Positions 1 to 8,099 of a stretch of 64,000 nucleotides of DNA are shown piece after piece. Positions within the stretch are counted from its first letter, which is position 1; each line of letters opens with the position of its first letter. The translations under genes and the position numbers were made by a program. The stretch is taken from the NCBI RefSeq assembly GCF_030159895.1, contig NZ_BSNI01000001.1, forward strand, positions 406,523 to 470,522. Direction: 5' to 3'. The DNA is from Maritalea porphyrae (GTDB lineage: Bacteria > Pseudomonadota > Alphaproteobacteria > Rhizobiales > Devosiaceae). A model generated the notes under the pieces. That model did not search any database, had not been told where the DNA came from, and saw only the letters and a list, made by a program, of their open reading frames with translations.

Positions 1-185
1 AAAGCTAAGCAGCATTTGGCTGAGCGCGAGACATTGTTTGTCTCTACTTACTTTTTGCGCAACTACAGAGGCATTCATTGTCTCGCGCTATCGCAAACGG
101 TCGAACTTCGCATGGAAACATGGCGGAGATATTGGCGGTTGAAGAAAGGCAACCGGAAAGGATAACGCATCTATTACGTACTGCT

Positions 186-290
186 GTCATTCCCGCGAAG
201 GCGGGAATCTAGGTCTGACTGTCGGTTGAAATGAAGCGCTTTGGTACTTTTGACATTCTTGCCTGGATCCCCGCCTACGCGGGGATGACG
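186..290. repeat. About 105-bp element with inverted palindromic ends
   Basis: The left arm at 186-212 contains the palindrome TTCCCGCGAAGGCGGGAA. The right arm at 262-290 contains ATCCCCGCCTACGCGGGGAT. The arms are near inverted copies of each other, each self-complementary, separated by about 50 bp. This resembles the small MITE-like repeats with the same end motif found in many proteobacterial genomes. No transposase is present, so any mobility would have to be supplied in trans. Confidence 0.65.
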
Positions 291-429
291 GGAGAGGGTG
301 TGGCCGGGGAAGCGCCAAGGTCACGACGGCGGCGCGAGCGCGCAAATGAGACGCGAGTATCCATGAGGCATGTCCACATTTGTGGGTGTTGGCAAAAGCA
401 CTTCTGCAATGCCTCCGGCAGATTCATCA

Positions 430-460
430 TGGACCCTCGGGTCAAGCCCAAGGGAGACGA
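430..460. repeat. Short GGACCCTCGGGTC-type palindromic repeat
   Basis: The segment carries CCTCGGGTCAAGCCCAAGGG, an imperfect palindrome built from two G/C-rich arms. Similar units are dispersed between genes in other alphaproteobacteria; that comparison is from memory and a genome-wide count was not possible. Confidence 0.45.
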
Positions 461-533
461 GAGAGGGAAATACTGTGTTGGAAGTGCTGAGCCAGCATGC
501 GCGGCGTGAACGCAGAAAAGAGCCGCGTAATCT

Positions 534-554
534 CCCTCCCCTTGATGGGGAGGG
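534..554 (-). terminator. Hairpin at the 3' end of mnmA
   Basis: CCCTCCCC and GGGGAGGG flank a five-base centre (TTGAT), giving an eight-pair hairpin 23 bp past the mnmA stop codon. There is no T-run, so it is a repeat unit that may also slow transcription rather than a classical intrinsic terminator. A degenerate relative lies at 52707-52733. Confidence 0.4.
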
Positions 555-576
555 ATTAAGGGTGGGGTGATAGTGG

Positions 577-1719
577 CTAAGCCGCCTTCGCGCTTACCGC
601 CTCAGCAATCCAACCACCGCCAAGCACTTCGGTGTTGGGGCTGTCGTCAGCGTAAAACACACAGGCTTGTCCCGGAGAAACGCCATGTTCACCGCCGATC
701 AGTTCCACCTCAACCACACCGTCAACAACGCTAAGGCGTGCTGGTTGTGGCGGACGTGTAGAACGGACTTTGGCTTCGATTTCAATTGGCCCATCTCGTT
801 CAATATCGGAAAGCGATTTCGACCCAAGCCAATTCACTTGCTTCAGGCGCACCGAGCGCGTGGCCAAAGCTTCATATGGCCCAACGATCACTTGCTTAGT
901 GTCGGGATCAAGTTTGACCACATACAAAGGATCAGGCGCAGAAATGCCCAATCCACGACGCTGACCAATCGTATAATGGATGATGCCTTTATGCTCACCC
1001 AGCACGCGACCGTCCATATGCACAATCTCGCCAGGGTCAGCCGCTTCAGGCTTCAGCTTGGTGATAATTTGCGCGTAATTACCATTGGGCACAAAGCAAA
1101 TGTCTTGGCTGTCGCTCTTCTCAGCAACCACCAAGCCCATTTCGCGCGCAATGTCGCGCACTTCTTCCTTGGTCATGCCGCCAAGCGGAAAGCGCAAATA
1201 ATCCAATTGCTCTTGTTCAGTGGCAAACAAGAAATAGCTTTGGTCGCGACCATGATCGTTCGGGCGGAACATGCCCCAGCGGCCATCCTTCTCAAGCGAT
1301 TGAATGTAATGGCCGGTCACCAAAACGTCCGCGCCAAGCTCTTTGGATACGCGCATCAAATCAACAAACTTCACAGTTTGATTGCATTTCACGCAAGGAA
1401 TTGGTGTTTCGCCACGCACATAGCTTTCAGCAAAATCATCAATCACCGCTTCACGGAAACGGCTTTCATAGTCCAAGACATAATGCGGAATACCAATGGC
1501 TGCGGCCACGCGGCGGGCATCGTGAATATCCTGCCCAGCACAACATGCACCTTTGCGGTGCATCGCTTCACCATGATCGTAAAGTTGAAGAGTAACGCCA
1601 AGGGTTTCATATCCCTCGCGCGCCATAAGTCCAGCCACAACCGAACTGTCCACGCCACCAGACATCGCCACCACAACGCGGGTGTCTTCTGGGCGCTTGT
1701 TAATACCAAGCGAATTCAT
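577..1719 (-). CDS. mnmA: tRNA-specific 2-thiouridylase MnmA
   Basis: MnmA puts sulfur on U34 of tRNA-Lys, -Glu and -Gln using ATP and a persulfide relay in the cytoplasm. The 380-residue protein has the N-terminal PP-loop SGGVDSS, a CVKCNQ segment holding the first catalytic cysteine, and a DICFV segment holding the second, as in the family. The frame extends 18 codons further upstream, but the start chosen at 1719 has a good GGAG ribosome site and puts the PP-loop close to the N-terminus as usual. It stands alone, divergent from fliK. A 367-codon open frame on the other strand is an antisense shadow. Confidence 0.96.
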   Translation of the reverse strand: MNSLGINKRPEDTRVVVAMSGGVDSSVVAGLMAREGYETLGVTLQLYDHGEAMHRKGACCAGQDIHDARRVAAAIGIPHYVLDYESRFREAVIDDFAESYVRGETPIPCVKCNQTVKFVDLMRVSKELGADVLVTGHYIQSLEKDGRWGMFRPNDHGRDQSYFLFATEQEQLDYLRFPLGGMTKEEVRDIAREMGLVVAEKSDSQDICFVPNGNYAQIITKLKPEAADPGEIVHMDGRVLGEHKGIIHYTIGQRRGLGISAPDPLYVVKLDPDTKQVIVGPYEALATRSVRLKQVNWLGSKSLSDIERDGPIEIEAKVRSTRPPQPARLSVVDGVVEVELIGGEHGVSPGQACVFYADDSPNTEVLGGGWIAEAVSAKAA

Positions 1720-1945
1720 TTTTTCTCCATCCAAATTGGGGTTAAGGGCCAACGGATGAGCGCGATCTAACAATTATGAGCAAAAATGACAATCAAAAAC
1801 CGAACCCGTTGCGTAAAACTCATATGGGCACATTCTGCCCTTCACCCCGCAATTTGTGCCCCGTCAGCACAATTTTCCTAAACAGATACAAATGGATTAT
1901 CAGGCAACTAGTTGATTTTACTAATATTATTTGCCGACCAAAAAC

Positions 1946-1961
1946 TGGCCCGCTACTTGCA
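1946..1961 (+). promoter_or_regulatory. Sigma-54 promoter for fliK-flgD
   Basis: TGGCCCGCTACTTGCA matches the sigma-54 consensus TGGCACG-N4-TTGCA, with GG and GC exactly ten bases apart as required. It lies 50 bp upstream of the chosen fliK start. FlbD, encoded at 11876-13249, is the likely activator, because it is the only sigma-54 activator visible in the window. Confidence 0.8.
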
Positions 1962-2010
1962 TAAATGTGAGTGGACACATGTCACAAGTTTCGATGAGTG
2001 GGTAAAAAAC

Positions 2011-3702
2011 GTGCAATTTGGATTATCAGCAGCGGTAAGTTTTCCAGGCTTTGAACTGGCAGGCGATATCAAGTCCGATACGGGCAGCATCAATTCTGGT
2101 CAGCCAGGCGAAGGCAGCACGGGATTTGAAGCGCTATTGGCGGCATTGGTGGCTGGGAACGGCAATCAGAAAACCGAATTGAACATTGAAGAGCTTAAAC
2201 TTGAAGGCGTGACGCCTGAAACCCAAGAAATTATTGATGCACTGGCAGGCATGGCCGAGGCGTTGGTGCCGCTGGCCAATGCGTTCGACAATTTGCAAAT
2301 TCCAACATCAGAACAATTAGATCAAGCGCGTAACGCGTTGGGCAAATTGGTAGAAAGCATCAATGCTCACCCCAATCGCCCCGAATTAACGATGAAAGGC
2401 CCTATTGGCGCATTCGCTGCACAATTATCTCAATTGCGTCAGGCTGGGATCGACGCTGGTAAAGAAGGCGCTAGCGACTTTGCCAAGGTTGGCAATTTAA
2501 TGGAGCGGCTCGACAAAATTCTGAGCCAGATGGCGGGCACTGCACCGCAAGCACAACAAAATATTGGCGAAAAAGCTTCTCTCAACATCCACCAAATGAT
2601 TGATCGGCTGAACAATCTGGCCGAGAAGCTGCCAACACTCCCAGCCCAATTTGAGGCACAACTGAAGGCGCAACAGCCGTTTGGCAATTCAATTGTTCAA
2701 GCGCAAACCAATCAGCAGCCTGCAACCGCAAACCCATTTGGCAACGCTGATCTTGCGTTAGAGCAAAAAGCAGGCACTCAACCTGGTGCTCAAACACAAG
2801 GCGCACTGGCCAATGGCTCTGAGACAGCAAAGCCGGGAAGCCCCAATGCTCAGCAGCCTAATCCTCAGCAACAAACAGCAGCAGCGACAGCTGCCGCCCC
2901 TGAAGGCGCTGAACCCGACATATTGGCGCAATTGGCAAATTTGGGTCAGCAACAAAGCGCAGAAGCAAAGAAAATCGATCGTTCCTTCGCGCCATCCGGC
3001 AGCTTCGCTGATGCCGCTGCTGCAGAAAACGCGGACACTTCAACACCCCGGATGACTTTTGCGCAAGTAACCCGCGAAGCACATCTACAGACGGCAAATG
3101 CTTATCCCGCAACGCAAAAAGCGACGTTGACGGCTACTGCCACTGCGCCGCTTCCATCTGATCTCGATAGCGTTGAAACAGGCACCGAAAAACTGCTCGC
3201 GCAGCACAAAATTGAGACTTTCCAGCAGCAAACAAACCATATTGAAGCCGCCAAAGCACAAGCTGGACAACGCCAAGTGAACATCCCTGGCGTAGCATTC
3301 GAAATTGTCCGCCAGTTCCGCGCAGGCATGCAGCGATTTGAAGTGCGCCTTGATCCACCCGAAATGGGGCGCATCGACGTTCGCATGGAAGTGGAAGGCA
3401 ACAACGTCACTGCCCGCATGGTTGTGGAGCGCGCTGAAACACTAGATTTGCTACAACGCGACGCCCGCGCGCTTGAACGTGCTTTGCAGCAAGCAGGGCT
3501 GAATGCCGAGCGTGCGAACCTGCAGTTTTCACTGAAACAGGATGGGCAAAATTCAAGCCCGAATTTTGAAAATGGCGGGCGCGATAATGACGGTTCAAAA
3601 ACCGCTAATAGCGACCAGCAACTAGAAGACGAAACCCAATTGGGCACAACAACCACCTATCGTGGCACCGCCGGACCCGGCGGGCTCAATATGTGGGCTT
3701 AG
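2011..3702 (+). CDS. fliK: Flagellar hook-length control protein FliK
   Basis: FliK is secreted during hook assembly, measures hook length and switches the export gate from hook to filament substrates. Of 563 residues, the first ~400 are Gln/Ala/Pro-rich and low in complexity, as in FliK linkers. The last ~150 hold the Flg_hook domain, recognisable from LDPPEMGRIDVRMEVEGN followed by a helix-rich stretch. The GTG at 2011 is chosen because the sigma-54 promoter at 1946-1961 lies downstream of the ATG-like start at 1912, so a transcript from it could not contain that codon. flgD follows after 9 bp. FliK is poorly conserved, so the call rests on the C-terminal motif and the flgD neighbour. Confidence 0.85.
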   Translation: MQFGLSAAVSFPGFELAGDIKSDTGSINSGQPGEGSTGFEALLAALVAGNGNQKTELNIEELKLEGVTPETQEIIDALAGMAEALVPLANAFDNLQIPTSEQLDQARNALGKLVESINAHPNRPELTMKGPIGAFAAQLSQLRQAGIDAGKEGASDFAKVGNLMERLDKILSQMAGTAPQAQQNIGEKASLNIHQMIDRLNNLAEKLPTLPAQFEAQLKAQQPFGNSIVQAQTNQQPATANPFGNADLALEQKAGTQPGAQTQGALANGSETAKPGSPNAQQPNPQQQTAAATAAAPEGAEPDILAQLANLGQQQSAEAKKIDRSFAPSGSFADAAAAENADTSTPRMTFAQVTREAHLQTANAYPATQKATLTATATAPLPSDLDSVETGTEKLLAQHKIETFQQQTNHIEAAKAQAGQRQVNIPGVAFEIVRQFRAGMQRFEVRLDPPEMGRIDVRMEVEGNNVTARMVVERAETLDLLQRDARALERALQQAGLNAERANLQFSLKQDGQNSSPNFENGGRDNDGSKTANSDQQLEDETQLGTTTTYRGTAGPGGLNMWA

Positions 3703-3711
3703 GAGCATAAA

Positions 3712-4377
3712 ATGGTACAACTCGCACCAGCAAGCGGCCTTTCTGCCACCCAATCGGACCTTACAAGTTCACGCAAAACCATTGCGGAGAACTTCGATAC
3801 ATTTTTGAGCATCTTGACCACGCAGCTCAAGAACCAAAATCCGCTTGATCCGCTGGATACGAACCAATTCACCTCACAAATGGTGGAATTTACCGGCGTC
3901 GAGCAACAGCTCAAAACCAACGAGTACCTAGAAGCACTGATCAAAGCGAATGAGGGTTCGTTCGCCTCCCAAGCTGTGTCCTATATTGGCAAGGCCGTCA
4001 CCGCGTTTGGCTCGTCTTCGCAAATGAAAGATGGCAACGCTGAATGGACATACGGGCTGACCGCAGACGCGCCAGAAAGCAAAATCACGATCAAAAATGC
4101 TGCAGGCGCTGTGGTGTTCACAGAAGAAACGGCGCTGACGCAAGGTGAGCATACCTACACATGGGACGGAAAAAGCGCCGATGGCGTTCAACTTCCCGAA
4201 GGCCAATATAGCATCGACATTGAAGCCAAGAACGCTGATGGCAAAATCATCGACAATTACACCATGACCAAAGGCATTGTGGAAACTGTGGACTTTGCTG
4301 GCGAAGAGCCAATTCTGGTGATCAACGGCAACAAAGTGAAACTATCATCAGTCGCTAAAGTTGGCTTAGCGAGCTAG
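3712..4377 (+). CDS. flgD: Flagellar hook assembly scaffold FlgD
   Basis: FlgD caps the growing hook and guides FlgE polymerisation, then is discarded. The N-terminal segment FLSILTTQLKNQNPLDPLD (about residues 30-48) is the FlgD signature, followed by TNQFTSQMVEFTGVEQQL. The C-terminal half is a beta-rich FLG-Ig-like domain (TYTWDGKSADGVQLPEG). Length, 221 residues, is normal. A GGAG ribosome site precedes the ATG, and the gene is the second of the fliK-flgD operon under the sigma-54 promoter. Its stop overlaps the end of the convergent transporter gene by 4 bp. Confidence 0.95.
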   Translation: MVQLAPASGLSATQSDLTSSRKTIAENFDTFLSILTTQLKNQNPLDPLDTNQFTSQMVEFTGVEQQLKTNEYLEALIKANEGSFASQAVSYIGKAVTAFGSSSQMKDGNAEWTYGLTADAPESKITIKNAAGAVVFTEETALTQGEHTYTWDGKSADGVQLPEGQYSIDIEAKNADGKIIDNYTMTKGIVETVDFAGEEPILVINGNKVKLSSVAKVGLAS

Positions 4378-5267
4378 CGTACAATTACAGGCCCCGAGTT
4401 TGGCGCATGAGCAAAACGCTTCGAGCCCGCAACACACAGCACCACCATCGAACTTGCCAGAAGCATTGGTACACTCACATGTTCTCTTAGCAAAATGGCG
4501 GCCAACACTAGCCCCATAAAGGGTTGAAGAAGCTGCAATTGACTAACCGCGGCAATGCCGCCTTGTGCCAAACCACGATACCAGAACACAAAACCGATGA
4601 GCATTGAAAACATCGACACATAAAACAACGCAATCCACGATGTCACTGGCACGTCGGCGAAACCGTCGGGCAGCGTAATCAAGGCCGCTGGAAAACTCAC
4701 TGGCAACGACAAAAGAAGCGCCCAACTGATCACCTGCCAACCGCCAAATTTGCGCGACAGCTTCGCCCCTTCAGCATAGCCCAACCCGCAAGCAACAATT
4801 GCCGCCAACATCATAATGTCTGCACCGATTGTGCCCCGAGCGCCCTGGCTTAACGCAAACCCGACGACTACCAAACTACCCAAACCAGAAAACAACCAAA
4901 ATAGCGGATGCGTTCTATCACCAGCGCGCAGCACCCCAAAAATGGCCGTGGCCAAGGGCAATAACCCAATAAATACAGTGGAGTGCGCGGAAGTTACCTG
5001 CTGCAACGCCAATGCGGTGAGCAAAGGAAAGCCGACGACCACACCGCCAGCCACAATCAAAAGTGGAACGACATCTTCGCGCTCCGGACGTGCCTTGGCA
5101 AAAACCAGCAAAGCAACTCCGCCTGCCAATGCCGCAAGAACGGCGCGCACTGCGGTCAAGAATAAAGGGTCAAATCCCTCAACTGCCGCGCGTGTTGCCA
5201 CCAGCGAACCGCTGAAAATTGCAACGCCGATAAAACCGAAAACCCAACCGCAAGTGCGCTGATCCAT
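4374..5267 (-). CDS. EamA/DMT-superfamily transporter
   Basis: This 297-residue inner-membrane protein has about ten hydrophobic helices in two repeated halves, the EamA fold of drug/metabolite transporters that usually export amino acids or other small metabolites. The substrate cannot be read from sequence. A GAGG ribosome site precedes the ATG. The gene is divergent from a MocR-type regulator 122 bp away; in this family the regulator often controls the divergent gene, so an amino-acid or vitamin-related exporter under its control is plausible but inferred. Confidence 0.85.
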   Translation of the reverse strand: MDQRTCGWVFGFIGVAIFSGSLVATRAAVEGFDPLFLTAVRAVLAALAGGVALLVFAKARPEREDVVPLLIVAGGVVVGFPLLTALALQQVTSAHSTVFIGLLPLATAIFGVLRAGDRTHPLFWLFSGLGSLVVVGFALSQGARGTIGADIMMLAAIVACGLGYAEGAKLSRKFGGWQVISWALLLSLPVSFPAALITLPDGFADVPVTSWIALFYVSMFSMLIGFVFWYRGLAQGGIAAVSQLQLLQPFMGLVLAAILLREHVSVPMLLASSMVVLCVAGSKRFAHAPNSGPVIVR

Positions 5268-5389
5268 AACTACTCCTCATTTCGTTGTCATGATCCGCGA
5301 AATAGGCTGGCCCAACCAGAAACAATTGGGTACAATTTTGACAAACTGTACTGATATGATTTCAATACAATCAGCATGGGACGCGGAAC
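5268..5389. promoter_or_regulatory. Shared divergent control region, exporter and MocR regulator
   Basis: The 122 bp contain GTACA (5330-5334) and TGTAC (5347-5351) as an inverted repeat, and the hexamer TACAAT twice in direct orientation (5331-5336 and 5366-5371). MocR-type regulators often bind direct repeats in divergent promoters. These are candidate operator elements only. Confidence 0.4.
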
Positions 5390-6802
5390 GTGGATCATTT
5401 CCCAAAGGAAAAAACGGCTGAAACGCGAGTGGAAATGGCCATGACCGCCATCCGCAAACGCATCAGATCAAGACAAGCGACCAGCGGTGTCCGTTTGCCT
5501 TCGATACGCGCCCTCACCCAACAACTGAAGATTTCTAAGTCGACAGTGGTTGAAGCCTATGAACGCTTGGTAGCAGAAGGCGAAGTGGCTTCACGGCCCG
5601 GCTCCGGCTTTTACATTGCTGGACATTTACCCCCTCTTTCGATCATGGAAAATAGCCCTACACTCGAACGCGATGTTGACCCCGTTTGGATGACACGCCA
5701 ATCGCTGGCGGCGGATGAGCAGCTTCTAAAACCCGGATGTGGATGGTTACCGCCATCATGGATGCCCGAGCCTGAAATCCAGCGCGCTTTGCGCGCTCAT
5801 GCGCGACCGGGCCAAGCAAACCTTGTTGACTACAGCACTCCGCAGGGGCTGCCGGCATTGCGTCAACGGCTGTCTCGCAAACTGATGGATCGCTCTATCG
5901 ATGCCACACCAGATCAGATTATTCTCACCGAATCCGGCACCCATTCTGTCGACCTACTTTGTCGCTTTTTCCTGAAGCCAGATGACGTGGTGATCCTTGA
6001 TGACCCGTGCTATTTCAATTTTCACGCGCTTTTGCGCGCCCATCGCGTGCAGGTGGTTGGTGTACCGTTCACCCCAAGCGGGCCAGATTTGAAAGCGTTT
6101 GAAGAAGCTCTAATCGAACACAAACCTCGGCTTTACATTACAAATTCAGGCTTACAAAATCCTACCGGTGCCACACTGAGCCCAGTGAATGCGCATCGTG
6201 TGCTCAAGCTCGCTGAGCAACACGATTTAACGATCATTGAAGACGATATTTTTGCCGATCTCGAGCATGGCGCAGCCCCAAGACTGGCGGCATTTGATGG
6301 ATTTGACCGCGTTGTGCAAATCGGCAGTTTCTCAAAAACACTGTCCGCATCCATTCGCTGTGGATATATCGCCACAAAAAGTGACTGGGTGCCCGAAATC
6401 ACAAACCTTAAGCTAGCAACGTCCTTTGGCGCCGGTGCATTCTCTCAGCAAATCGCACTGCACCTACTCAAAGATGGCGCCTATCGAAGACATGTGAACG
6501 GCCTACGGGAAAAACTTGCCGGAGCAATGAGTACGACCATTCCAAAGCTGGAGGGCCTTGGTCTATCGATTTGGACCAAACCAAATGCAGGCATGTTTTT
6601 GTGGTGCGAATTGCCGGACCAACTTGATGCGGTACAAGTGGCCAAAAATGCGCTTGAAGACAATATGATGCTTGCGCCCGGCAACGCTTTCAGCGCCAAT
6701 CAAACAGCCAACAGCCATCTGCGCTTCAACGTGGCACAAATGAGTGACCCAAAAATTTTTAAGACTCTTGAAAAAGCAATGAAGCGGGCTTCGAAGAGTT
6801 AA
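5390..6802 (+). CDS. MocR/PdxR-type regulator, GntR HTH fused to aminotransferase fold
   Basis: The protein (470 residues) has an N-terminal GntR winged helix (about residues 14-85, RLPSIRALTQQLKISKSTV) and a fold-type I aminotransferase-like domain that binds PLP. The predicted PLP lysine lies in GSFSKTLSASIRCGY. Such proteins use PLP, sometimes with an amino acid, to control neighbouring genes. The start is GTG; an ATG at 5438 would cut into the first HTH helix. Which member of the family it is (PdxR, GabR, TauR, DdlR type) cannot be decided. The divergent exporter at 4374-5267 is the probable target. Confidence 0.9.
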   Translation: MDHFPKEKTAETRVEMAMTAIRKRIRSRQATSGVRLPSIRALTQQLKISKSTVVEAYERLVAEGEVASRPGSGFYIAGHLPPLSIMENSPTLERDVDPVWMTRQSLAADEQLLKPGCGWLPPSWMPEPEIQRALRAHARPGQANLVDYSTPQGLPALRQRLSRKLMDRSIDATPDQIILTESGTHSVDLLCRFFLKPDDVVILDDPCYFNFHALLRAHRVQVVGVPFTPSGPDLKAFEEALIEHKPRLYITNSGLQNPTGATLSPVNAHRVLKLAEQHDLTIIEDDIFADLEHGAAPRLAAFDGFDRVVQIGSFSKTLSASIRCGYIATKSDWVPEITNLKLATSFGAGAFSQQIALHLLKDGAYRRHVNGLREKLAGAMSTTIPKLEGLGLSIWTKPNAGMFLWCELPDQLDAVQVAKNALEDNMMLAPGNAFSANQTANSHLRFNVAQMSDPKIFKTLEKAMKRASKS

Positions 6803-6808
6803 ACCGCC

Positions 6809-7435
6809 TCACCGATCCAGTGCGCCTTTGCCAGCAATGATTTTGTCCCGGTATTTGGCAATGCGAGCAATCCGGGTTTCACTTTTCTTCGCATTGTTGA
6901 GCGCAAAGGCGTAACTTTTTTGCCGCCCGGGGGTTAAAGCATCAAACGCTTCAGACAATTCTGGGTCAGCCGCAAGTGCTTCGGTTAACTCTTCAGGCAT
7001 TTCAATTTCGCGAACGATTTTAACCGGCTTTATCCCCTTCTCAGCATAAGACATAGCTTCAGCAAGATAGGCATTTATGATGGGCGCAAACTCATTCACT
7101 TTTTGAACGCTGTCAAAACGCAAAACGCTCGGCACCTGTGCGTTCGGCCCTGCCTTTTCCAACACGCCCTCGGGGTCTTTCAACAACGATGCGTTGAGAA
7201 AGCTAAATCGGAAATCCCCCTGAAACGCGCCAATCATCGCGATATTGCGGTCTTTATGCATGTAAGTCGGGTGCGCCCACTTCACGGTTTCTTCTAACCC
7301 CGCAGCCAAACAAAGCTTACGCAGGGCCACCACACCATCGCGCCAGATTTGTGCGGAACATTGTGGCGTATCAAAACGCTTGCAGCGACCGCAGCCTTTG
7401 GTGAAATAGTCTTCAATATCTGTGATCATTGGCAT
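6809..7435 (-). CDS. YdeI/OmpD-associated family protein
   Basis: This 208-residue cytoplasmic protein has a DUF1801-like N-terminal half (GRCKRFDTPQC, then a VKWAHPTY segment) and a C-terminal helical OmdA-type segment ending KSYAFALNNAKKSETRIARI. The family is widespread; YdeI has been linked to peptide and polymyxin resistance in enterobacteria, but a role here is not shown. A GGGAG ribosome site precedes the ATG. It is convergent with the MocR gene at 6 bp. Confidence 0.8.
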   Translation of the reverse strand: MPMITDIEDYFTKGCGRCKRFDTPQCSAQIWRDGVVALRKLCLAAGLEETVKWAHPTYMHKDRNIAMIGAFQGDFRFSFLNASLLKDPEGVLEKAGPNAQVPSVLRFDSVQKVNEFAPIINAYLAEAMSYAEKGIKPVKIVREIEMPEELTEALAADPELSEAFDALTPGRQKSYAFALNNAKKSETRIARIAKYRDKIIAGKGALDR

Positions 7436-7520
7436 GCAAATGTCTCCCTACCAAATCATGGCCTTACCGAAGTGCGTTGGCAACATCTAGTTCCTTAGCT
7501 TACTTACTTAATAAATACAC

Positions 7521-7538
7521 TTAACCAATTCTAACCAT
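7521..7538 (+). promoter_or_regulatory. Candidate CtrA box pair upstream of sciP
   Basis: TTAACCAA at 7521 and CTAACCAT at 7531 each match the CtrA octamer TTAACCAT at seven of eight positions and start exactly ten bases apart. They lie about 75-90 bp upstream of the sciP start. sciP is a CtrA target in Caulobacter, so the position makes sense, but binding is inferred. Confidence 0.5.
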
Positions 7539-7611
7539 TGGCTTTAGCAAATTTTAAGGCTGGTGGTTTAGGTTAAGCCTACTATTGGTCAAGTTTTTAG
7601 TAGTGAGTAAA

Positions 7612-7890
7612 ATGACCGCACAAATGCGTCCACGTGTAAAATACGTAATCGGCCCAGATGGCAGCCCTCTAACGATTGCTGATCTGCCGCCAACAAATAC
7701 CAGAAGATGGGTAATTCGCCGCAAGGCAGAAGTCGTCGCCGCAGTGCGTGGAGGATTGTTGAGCCTTGAAGAGGCTTGCACCCGCTACACATTAAGTGTT
7801 GATGAATTTCTTAACTGGCAAGCCGCCATCGATAAACATGGTCTTGCCGGATTACGCACAACTTGGGTTCAGCATTACCGCGACAGCTAA
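7612..7890 (+). CDS. sciP: CtrA inhibitor SciP (DUF1153)
   Basis: SciP is a small helix-turn-helix protein that binds with CtrA at target promoters and blocks activation, helping time flagellar and division genes. The 92-residue product is close to Caulobacter SciP along its whole length: RPRVKYVIGPDGSPLTIADL, a WVIRRKAEVV segment, and the HTH SLEEACTRYTLSVDEFLNWQ. The frame is open to 7585, but the start at 7612 gives the usual length. It lies alone between candidate CtrA boxes and a strong terminator, 209 bp before fliF. Confidence 0.95.
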   Translation: MTAQMRPRVKYVIGPDGSPLTIADLPPTNTRRWVIRRKAEVVAAVRGGLLSLEEACTRYTLSVDEFLNWQAAIDKHGLAGLRTTWVQHYRDS

Positions 7891-7927
7891 ACCGCTGAAC
7901 TGTCAATAATTTTTACAAAATCTTAAG

Positions 7928-7955
7928 AAGCCCGCCTTTTTTGGTGGGCTTTTTT
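7928..7955 (+). terminator. Intrinsic terminator of sciP
   Basis: AAGCCCGCC (7928-7936) pairs with GGTGGGCTT (7943-7951), and a T-run continues to 7955. It separates sciP from the fliF operon. Confidence 0.85.
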
Positions 7956-7994
7956 GCGTTCGGCAATTTTTTCCCCACTAATTACCCCTTATTG

Positions 7995-8060
7995 CACCGG
8001 TCATTAACATTATGTTTACCACCCTCTAGGTAATTTTTGCCTAGCGGGAAGTTTTCCCGC
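7995..8060 (+). promoter_or_regulatory. Probable fliF operon control region and leader hairpin
   Basis: TTAACATTATGTTTACC near 8003-8019 resembles a CtrA site (TTAA-N7-TTTA). Further down, CTAGG/CCTAG arms (8026-8044) and a perfect seven-pair hairpin GCGGGAA-GTT-TTCCCGC (8044-8060) lie just before fliF. In Caulobacter the fliF promoter is CtrA-activated and FlbD-repressed; whether these elements serve that here is untested. Confidence 0.4.
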
Positions 8061-8099
8061 GCTTTCGATTGGGAATCAAATTTTGAGTTGGGTGGAAGT

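Larger units (their letters stand above)
1..576. repeat. Gene-free block of palindromic intergenic repeats
   Basis: No convincing gene is visible here; the short open frames have no ribosome site or recognisable product. The block holds an 11-bp inverted repeat (23-33 with 79-89), a repeat element with GTCATTCCCGCG-type ends (186-290), a GGACCCTCGGGTC-type repeat (430-460) and a G/C-rich hairpin (534-554) at the 3' end of mnmA. It looks like an accumulation site for small dispersed repeats. Confidence 0.6.

Noticed and set aside
667-1770. Long open frame of 367 codons opposite mnmA
   Set aside because: It is entirely antisense to a certain gene, has no ribosome site and its product resembles no family.
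3102-3656. 184-codon frame opposite fliK
   Set aside because: Shadow of the fliK low-complexity and Flg_hook region with no start signal.
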